Shown here: one piece after another, positions 57,310-64,000 of the stretch
Layout: every line of letters starts with the position of its first letter
How positions within the stretch are numbered: position 1 is the first letter of the stretch
Source of the DNA: Bipolaris cookei
Lineage: Eukaryota; Ascomycota; Dothideomycetes; Pleosporales; Pleosporaceae
Assembly (NCBI GenBank): GCA_002286855.1
Contig: NRSV01000074.1
Location: 62,898 to 126,897, forward strand
DNA length: 64,000 bases
Reading direction: 5' to 3'
The notes under the pieces: model-generated
What the model was told of the DNA's origin: nothing
The model's database searches: none
What the model saw: the letters and a program-made list of their open reading frames with translations, nothing else
Translations under genes and position numbers: made by a program

Positions 57310-58128
57310 ATGGACCGCCGCCGCACCCCAGGCCTGTCATCCCTCTCCTCGCGCGGCCTGCAAAACCACCACTACACCAATCACGGCGCCACCCTCCGCA
57401 CCCGCAACGCTGACTCCCTCTCCACCCAGCTCTCCGTCTTCCAATCCCTCCTCCACAACTTCGCAATCACACACTCCAAAGACATCCGCGCAAACCCGGC
57501 CTTCCGTGCTGAATTCGCCCGCATGTGCTCAGCCCTCAACATCGACTTCCTCGCCTCCTCGTACCACAAAGACACTGCGGCTAGCACATCCAAGGACGCC
57601 AGCACCGCCAGCGGCGAAAGCATCTGGACGCAACTGCTCGGCCCCAACCTCAACGACTTCTACTTCAACCTCGGCGTCCAAATCGTAGAGGAGTGCCGCG
57701 CCACCCGCACTGAAAACGGCGGCCTAATCTCCCTGTCTGATCTGCAGGCTCGCCTCTCCAAATCCACCCGCATAGGCGGCAGCATGACCGTTTCCGACGA
57801 CGACATCAAGCGTGCTGTTGAAGCTCTGGCTCCGCTCGGGTCGTGCTTCTCCATTGTCAAAATAGGACATCGCAGCTTGATCAGGAGTGTGCCCAAGGAA
57901 CTTAATGTGGATCAGAGTACTGTTCTCGAAGCTATACAGCTGCTGGGCTACGTTACGTTGTCTATGCTGCAGGTGAATTTGAATTGGGAGAGACCGAGGG
58001 CTCATGCTGTTATCGAGGATCTCATGGCGGATAGTCTGGTGTGGGTGGATACCCAGGCGGGCGAGAATGAGTACTGGAGTCCTGCGTTCCTGACTATGGG
58101 CGGGTCCAAGTCAGATGCGAGTGCGTAG
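57310..58128 (+). CDS. SNF8: ESCRT-II subunit SNF8/VPS22
   Basis: A single exon of 272 residues from the ATG at 57310 (upstream in-frame codons have only a GTG). The N-terminal helix and coiled region contain LSTQLSVFQSLLHNFAITHSK, then IRANPAFRAEFARMC, the conserved EAP30 signature. DFYFNLGVQIVEEC and GGLISLSDL start the first winged-helix domain. The second contains VPKELNVDQSTVLEAIQLLGYV and LNWERPRAHAVIEDLM. ESCRT-II (one Vps22, one Vps36, two Vps25) sorts ubiquitinated membrane proteins into multivesicular endosomes, and in fungi it is also needed for alkaline-pH signalling through PacC. Length is normal for the family. Confidence 0.95.
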   Translation: MDRRRTPGLSSLSSRGLQNHHYTNHGATLRTRNADSLSTQLSVFQSLLHNFAITHSKDIRANPAFRAEFARMCSALNIDFLASSYHKDTAASTSKDASTASGESIWTQLLGPNLNDFYFNLGVQIVEECRATRTENGGLISLSDLQARLSKSTRIGGSMTVSDDDIKRAVEALAPLGSCFSIVKIGHRSLIRSVPKELNVDQSTVLEAIQLLGYVTLSMLQVNLNWERPRAHAVIEDLMADSLVWVDTQAGENEYWSPAFLTMGGSKSDASA

Positions 58129-58351
58129 ACTGGGTTTTGGGATTGGGACTGGAGGTGCAACTACGGCGTAAGGAAGGAACGAATGATACCCGGCGTCAAA
58201 GCCACTTACTATACTATACATACACGTAAATAGACGGATTCACGATAAACTTGTACACATAGAAGAAGAAGAAGAAAAGAAATCATGAGCCCACATGTCT
58301 TGACTTCTATATACACATACAAATACAAACACATATTCTTCATCCCCCTCA

Positions 58352-61228
58352 TCACCAAAGCACCTCTGTATTACACATCCTCACCTCCTCGCTATCCTTC
58401 CACGCCGAGTCTCCACCACTAGGCTCAGGAAACACTTTACGATGCCATCGCAGACACCACCTGCGCGCACTATGCTCATCCTCAAAGTCCAGCACCCATC
58501 GGTTATACACACGGTTCATGACCTCCTGGTTCATCTGCGCCGGCGACCGGTCTTCTTCCGTGCTACCCATTATGCTCTGAATCTCCGGGTCATCATACGT
58601 CATTTCCACCGAAGACGACGATGCGGCATTCACAAGCGGAGAATCAGAGTGATCAAAGGTGCCATATGCGCGAGGCCGGCTCGACGAAATGGGCTTGCTC
58701 GACATCTTGAGATTAATCATGTCGCGCAGCCGGTGGATCGACGACTGAGATTCGTTTCGCAGCGGCACCAGGCTTCCCTGTACGTATGCGTCTGTGCAAA
58801 TGGCAATGTATACGTCGGATGCAGAGGGTTCGTAACCTTCAATATGCAGGAGTACTCGCCAGATGCGCCTGCCCTTTTCATCCACACCTGGCGCAATCGG
58901 CTGGTACCCGCCTCGCTCAATCAACAACCTTAGGGCAGGGTTGTATGGCTGCATGAGCACATTCAGACTCATCGGGTGATCTTTGGGTAGCAGGTTGTAC
59001 GAAGCTACTGCAGCACCAATATCTTCGCCGTCCTCGAGAAACCCCTTGGGCGGAGGAATGGCGGATAGGATGCTTGACGGCTGGTAATGAGCGCTGAGCT
59101 TGTGCAGTCTCGAAGCATTCTTCTGGTATGCCAGCGCTGCCTCTGTGTTCTTGAACAAAATATAGTAAAAAGGCAAGCGTTCCAGACTCAGAGGGTCTCG
59201 GCCAGGAATGACTTTGTAAAAGTCGCTGTCTCGCCGCCATCCCTCCAGGTGCTTGCCCTTGGGCATGATGCGACGAAAGTCGGCTTCGGTCAATCCAGTG
59301 CTGCAGTTGGTCAGCTGGAGCACAGTAATTTGCTCCCTACGTTGCTGAAACGGCTCGGTTGCCCGTTTTTCCACCTTCCGCGGCCCACCCACAGGTTCTG
59401 GACGGATAATAGACTTGGGTAGCTCCAGTCTGGGATATTGATCTCTGCTTTTTTCCGTCGGCCGAGGCGGTGGAGCACTGTTCGCTTCTGGGAAGAGCTC
59501 TTCGAGGAGCGACTGTTCACTAACTTCCTCACTGGGCGGTAACGATTTGGATGAATCATCAAATGACACGTCCTGCTTGGCCTCTGGACCCTCTTCAGCC
59601 CTAGCCGCCTCATGGCTCCCATCCTCGCTATCCACCCTCAAATCTGTAGACGATGTCATCGAGCGCAACTTTCTATGAGTCTGGCGCATCAGCCTCTGTC
59701 CATCATCTGTGTCATGGACAGCAGCAGCCTCTAATTCCTTATCAAGACGAGTTGAGGCCGAGTTGGCTGTCTTATTGTGCAGCAAATACCCTTCAGGCAG
59801 CATTGACAAGAACTCTTTCTCCAACCCCCTCACCGCGACATCGCTTTTTCTCATCATCTTGATTGCACAATTTCCTTCGAGCTTCAAAATCCAGCTGAGG
59901 GGTGTTGTCCGACCAGATCGCCTCGCTCTCATCAGCACATTTTGTACAGCGCAAAGTTCTCCGAGCGCTTTCAATAAGCGACGATCTATTTCTTTATATG
60001 CCCGGTCGGCTATTGCCTCGATGTGCTTGCGGAAATTGCTCGCAACTAAAGTGAGTATCGGAGACTGATGCTTTTCCAGCTCTTCGCCTATTTCTTGGAT
60101 GCACTCAGCTGACAGAACATGACGTCTCTGGCAGGCGTTCAAAAGGAGAGCAATATGATCACCAAGCAATTGCGTCCTAGCGTAGTTGGCAACATCGCTG
60201 GCTACTAAAGAGTTGATTTGACCGAGGGCTTCACCCCGAGACTTGGACAGTTTCGAGGCAAGCCAGTCCATCAAGCGCTGGTGTCTCGCACAGCTGAGAC
60301 TGACCGACAGATCATCATCCAACATGGCAAGTCGTTGAGTGGTAAGAAAGCGACGTAGAATGGAGGAAGCTATAGGTGCAACTAGGTCAGAACGAGGCCT
60401 TGCAAGAACCCGAGCGGCTCTCAGACATTGTTCAACAGAGAGTTCATAAGCAGCTTGCGCGGCACGCAGAAGACTATTAATCTCACTGGAGGTTCTTGTC
60501 TTAGAGGGGAGAACACGCCGCCCAGTCTGGGTTTGGGTCGCCGGGTCCAAACTCTGCGTCTTGGATTGCGTTGCTTGTGGTTTCTTCACAAGCGTAGCCC
60601 TTACTGCAGTAGATGTAGACAACGATGACGAAGACGACGACTCCCCTTTCGTAGGTGTTGCTTCGAGGTGGGCTTGCAGTGCCTTGATCTGTTCAGAGAG
60701 CTGTTGGATTTGCTGCCGCATTGCTGCAACATCAGTCTGCTGGGCAGTCGAAACATGGCCCTGCCTCCGCTTCGCAGATTTCCTCTCTCTGCGACGAGTC
60801 CCCATATGCTCCCCGGTTGCTGTGAAACGAACAGATCCATGCGTAGGGTCTTGTTCGTCTTGATCTGTTGCTCCGTTTGCTTCGTGAAGATGAGTTTCAG
60901 AGCGTTCTAGGTCCTTGGCATGAGGTGGTGGTTCCGACTTGGGTTCAGTGGATGTGGAGGGGTCATTGTGAGCCCTCAAGGAAGCAATACGGTCTAATGC
61001 CTTTTTCCACCAGGTCTTCTCCTCGACTGGGACATCTCTGGGCGGGTCAATTGGGCGGGATGGAGCACTGCCCTCGTTGTTGTCGCCTTTGGCAGTGCGT
61101 GGCTGCGGAGTGTCATAGCCGCCGGTCGAGAGTCTGGCGCGGGTGGTGGCGTGGACGCCACGAACCTGCTTCGCGGTCACTGGGAGGTGACATGGCCGCA
61201 GATGTTGAGAGAGGCGCGGCGGTGGCAT
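58352..61228 (-). CDS. Large protein of unknown function, probably mitochondrial
   Basis: A single exon of 958 residues from the ATG at 61228; the frame upstream starts only at a GTG. The first 55 residues are rich in Arg, His, Ser and Ala without acidic residues (up to RGVHATTRARLSTGG), a likely mitochondrial presequence. A disordered part with a short coiled coil (MRQQIQQLSEQIKALQAHL, about residues 168-186) follows. A helical block spans about 250-490 (SEINSLLRAAQAAYELSVEQ onward). After a second disordered part, a region near 620-720 reads like a divergent RRM or nucleotide-fold domain (ITVLQLTNCSTGLTEADF, then YYILFKNTEAALAYQK). The C-terminal 200 residues include RIWRVLLHIEGYEPSASDVY. 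I do not recognise a named family. It shares a 342 bp divergent promoter with AFG2. Confidence 0.75.
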   Translation of the reverse strand: MPPPRLSQHLRPCHLPVTAKQVRGVHATTRARLSTGGYDTPQPRTAKGDNNEGSAPSRPIDPPRDVPVEEKTWWKKALDRIASLRAHNDPSTSTEPKSEPPPHAKDLERSETHLHEANGATDQDEQDPTHGSVRFTATGEHMGTRRRERKSAKRRQGHVSTAQQTDVAAMRQQIQQLSEQIKALQAHLEATPTKGESSSSSSLSTSTAVRATLVKKPQATQSKTQSLDPATQTQTGRRVLPSKTRTSSEINSLLRAAQAAYELSVEQCLRAARVLARPRSDLVAPIASSILRRFLTTQRLAMLDDDLSVSLSCARHQRLMDWLASKLSKSRGEALGQINSLVASDVANYARTQLLGDHIALLLNACQRRHVLSAECIQEIGEELEKHQSPILTLVASNFRKHIEAIADRAYKEIDRRLLKALGELCAVQNVLMRARRSGRTTPLSWILKLEGNCAIKMMRKSDVAVRGLEKEFLSMLPEGYLLHNKTANSASTRLDKELEAAAVHDTDDGQRLMRQTHRKLRSMTSSTDLRVDSEDGSHEAARAEEGPEAKQDVSFDDSSKSLPPSEEVSEQSLLEELFPEANSAPPPRPTEKSRDQYPRLELPKSIIRPEPVGGPRKVEKRATEPFQQRREQITVLQLTNCSTGLTEADFRRIMPKGKHLEGWRRDSDFYKVIPGRDPLSLERLPFYYILFKNTEAALAYQKNASRLHKLSAHYQPSSILSAIPPPKGFLEDGEDIGAAVASYNLLPKDHPMSLNVLMQPYNPALRLLIERGGYQPIAPGVDEKGRRIWRVLLHIEGYEPSASDVYIAICTDAYVQGSLVPLRNESQSSIHRLRDMINLKMSSKPISSSRPRAYGTFDHSDSPLVNAASSSSVEMTYDDPEIQSIMGSTEEDRSPAQMNQEVMNRVYNRWVLDFEDEHSARRWCLRWHRKVFPEPSGGDSAWKDSEEVRMCNTEVLW

Positions 61229-61570
61229 CAATTGCGCGGCTTGGTCACATTGCACAGCTGCGATTCTTGGGCCCGCCGTCGACACTGAAAAGCTGCAGAA
61301 GGCATGCTGCGCTAATGGCTTAATCCGGGCTAGCCCATCCGTTGCTTAGTCACTCCATTTCCCTACCACCACAGTCGGTTCCAGCCCAAAAGGGAAATTA
61401 GGCGAGCGTCGCATGCTGGACCTGCTCACGGCTTCTGCGGCGAAAAAATCCTCGTGAGCACATGCAGTAGACGTATCATGCGAGTCACATCCGTACAAGA
61501 ATCCATCCCTCCTCAGATACGCACCCCTTCATAAACTCCCCCCTCATTACGCGGTATAGGAAAAAGTAAT
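61229..61570. promoter_or_regulatory. Compact divergent promoter (unknown mitochondrial-type protein / AFG2)
   Basis: Only 342 bp lie between the two start codons, so both genes must use overlapping promoter DNA. No specific binding site was recognised. Confidence 0.55.
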
Positions 61571-63959
61571 ATGAGCCCGGCTGCTAATTATACCCTGCGC
61601 CCGTTGGAGCGCAATCCGCCTAGCATTCCAACCAATGCGCTCGAAGGCGGTGCTTTTCGCGTCCATCTGTCGGCCAAAGAACTCAAGGCTCTCGGGCTCA
61701 GCAATGGCGACTGCGTCCGGCTTAGCACTGCGGCGGGCTTCAGAGGCTACGCCGTTGCATGGCTCGCCTCGCAGACTAACGCTGGGAACAAACCCATTGC
61801 CAAGGTGACCGATCTTTTACGGGAACACTATGACCTCGCGCTCAATGATCCCGTTTTCATTGAAAAGGCCGATTCCTGGAAGCCTCTCAAGTCAATCGAG
61901 ATTAGCATTTCCGATTCACCAACTCAGACTGCCAAGTTTGCCTCGGGTGAGCAACTTTTATATTGGCTTCGCCATGCACTAGGTAAATATGCAAATGTTC
62001 GTATTGCAGCTGCTTTTCTAACTCTTGTGCAGCAGCAGACACAGACATTCTCCTGCCAGGATGCAGTTTTCCAATCCAGCAAAAGAGCTTTAGGCAAAAA
62101 GGCCAAAAGATCCGGGTCACAGTGCAAAGTATTGACCCACTTCCGACCGAGAAATATGCCGTATATTTTGATGAGACTGCTACTCACATCACCACTGTGG
62201 GTGCTTTCACGCCTGAACAATCGCCTCCAAAGCCGTCAGGTGTACTTCAATTAAGGTCTGATGGGATCGGCGGTCTTTCCAACCACATTGCGGCCATCAA
62301 TGAAGATCTTTCCTTTCTTACCAACACCCAACCCCATCTGCACAGCCGACACCTTCTTGGGCCTACCGCTTTCCTTTTGCATGGCCCAGAGGGTACTGGA
62401 AAGACTCTTTTGCTCGAGAGACTGGCCGATTGTCCCTGGGTAGAAGTCTATAGGATCAATCCTGATACAAATCCCAAAGGCCAAGCCAAGGCGCTCTCTG
62501 ATATCTTCCAAGATGCCCGTGAAAACCAGCCAAGCCTGATATTAATGGACAATTTGGATCGGCTTTTAGACAAGGCCGACTCATTAGTAAACAGGCTTCG
62601 CATTGAGCTCGCTACTCTGGGAGGAAGCCAAGTCGTTGTCGCAGCAGCAGCGCGCAGCGTGTATGATGTCGACTCCAGCCTTCGCACAGCGACTGCTTTT
62701 CAAACCGAGCTTGAGTTGCTGCCACCAAATGCAAAGCAGAGAGAAGACGTTATACGCCAGATACTGGGACCTACTTGCAATGTCCCGCACGTTGACTTGA
62801 ATGCTCTTGCAGAACGGTCACATGGCTTTGTAGGTCGCGATATTGCCAGTCTTTGCTACCTTGCTAGGAAGCACCATACGAGGCGGATAGACAAGCTATT
62901 GGACGGGAAAGACAAGACCGAGCTTAGCAAGATAGATAAAGAAACCGACTTTGTCGACCAGGAGGATTTCGAGGCCGTGCTAGAGCAAGTGCGCCCCACA
63001 GTACTAAAGGATAGCATTCTCGAAGTACCAAAAGTCAGATGGACGGACATTGCTGGCTTGGATCATGTACGGGCCGTGCTAGAAGCCATTACCGTTCGCC
63101 CGTTCAAGGTACGTGAGCATCAATTTCCACATGTTCGTGATGCGCACAGACTCCTGCTCTGCCTCATAACTTTATTCATATCCGAGTAACAAAAGGAGAC
63201 TGATGACGCCCTTAGTACCCTGACCTCGACGTCAAATTCGGTGGGCCTCAGTCGCGCAAAGGCGTTCTCCTCTACGGCCCACCGGGATGCGCGAAGACTT
63301 TGATTGCACAGGCCGTCGCGACCGAAAGCAGGCAAAACTTCCTTGCCGTAAAGGGATCCGAACTCATCAAAATGTATGTGGGTGAGTCTGAACGAGCAAT
63401 TCGGGATGTTTTCCGAAGAGCACGAGCAGCGAAGCCTTGCATCATCTTCTTTGACGAGATTGATTCTATCGGAAAGTCGCGTGAAAAGACGCAAGACAGT
63501 GGGTTAAACGTTGTGACGACATTGCTCAACGAGATGGACGGTATTGAGGCGCTAAAGGACGTTTTCATCATCGGCGCAACCAATAGGCCCGATATTCTGG
63601 ATTCAGCACTTATTCGGACGGGCCGTTTTGATGCGCACATCCACATTGGTCTCCCGACGGAAGAAGCACGGAAGCAAATTCTACAAATTCATACCAGATC
63701 GAGACCACTTGCCGCTGACGTTGACTTGGATGTTGTTGCCAAAAGAACAGAAGGTAGCAGTGGCGCAGATATTAGCGGTCTGTGTGCTGTCGCTGTTGAA
63801 CTGGCAATTGCCGACTACACAATGTGTCCGGACAGCGCACCTCAAGTCTACATGCGCCACTTTGAGCAGGCACTACACCAACACGTTCCCCATACAATCG
63901 CAGCCGAGGCGGAGCGATACAGAAACTGGAGGCCTGGCAAGTCGTTGTCCGAAGATTAA
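61571..63959 (+). CDS. AFG2: Type II AAA ATPase of the Afg2/Drg1 family
   Basis: Three exons (61571-61982, 62033-63108, 63216-63959) join in phase to 743 residues; introns are 50 and 107 bp. The N domain (1-230) begins with ALEGGAFRVHLSAKELKALG. D1 has Walker A GPEGTGKT (255-262), but its Walker B reads LMDNLD (308-313), with Asn in place of the catalytic Glu. D2 has Walker A GPPGCAKT (517-524), Walker B FFDEID (Glu 577), the sensor region IIGATNRPD and arginine-finger region RTGRFD. The unusual GCAKT form in D2 fits Afg2 (GCSKT in yeast). Yeast Afg2/Drg1 strips Rlp24 from cytosolic pre-60S ribosomes. Acceptors were chosen by branch site (CTAACTCTTGTGCAG) and phase. The complete gene lies in the window, 41 bp from its end. 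A Cdc48-like relative is the main alternative. Confidence 0.88.
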
Positions 63960-64000
63960 AGACATAGCGTAGAAGCAGAGCTATTAAGGTAGCATGATTT

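Overview
The window is nuclear DNA from a filamentous ascomycete, most likely a Dothideomycete of the order Pleosporales. The evidence is short introns (about 44-154 bp) with GTRNGT donors and CTAAC-like branch sites, compact genes on both strands, an intron-containing tRNA, and a siderophore locus built like the NPS2 locus of Cochliobolus-type fungi. The order assignment is inference; the fungal origin is clear. All gene models were spliced by hand, and every exon join was checked for reading phase.

The left part (1-7.7 kb) has the 3' end of an unidentified gene, a membrane glycosyltransferase of family GT2, and then about 5 kb of A+T-rich, gene-poor DNA. This stretch hides a two-exon gene for a small cysteine-rich secreted protein (4631-5019, minus) and, facing away from it, a near-copy of its signal-peptide exon (6165-6215, plus) with a possible decayed second exon near 7.1 kb. 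From 7.7 to 25 kb there are an acidic unknown protein, a 4 kb gap, a membrane-anchored fucose-lectin-like protein, the GPI-remodelling protein Per1, a tRNA-Ala(UGC), translation factor eIF3c (NIP1) and the DYRK-type kinase YAK1.

The centre (25.2-51 kb) is an iron-siderophore cluster: L-ornithine N5-monooxygenase (sidA), a full-length ABC-B exporter-type transporter, and divergent from it a 5399-residue hydroxamate NRPS laid out as four A-T-C modules plus two T-C pairs, the NPS2/SidC ferricrocin synthetase family. SidA makes N5-hydroxyornithine, which after acylation is the building block of the NRPS; the transporter probably moves the product, a precursor or a related compound. Five perfect ATCTGATAA elements, the known consensus of the iron-responsive GATA repressor SreA, lie in the two promoter regions: two upstream of sidA and three in the divergent ABC/NRPS promoter.

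The right part (51-64 kb) is housekeeping: a PAP2-type phosphatase with an altered third motif, a LITAF-domain protein, splicing factor AAR2, ESCRT-II subunit SNF8/VPS22, a large unidentified protein with a mitochondrial-looking N-terminus, and the AAA ATPase AFG2. I saw no transposon with recognisable coding capacity, no CRISPR array and no rRNA.
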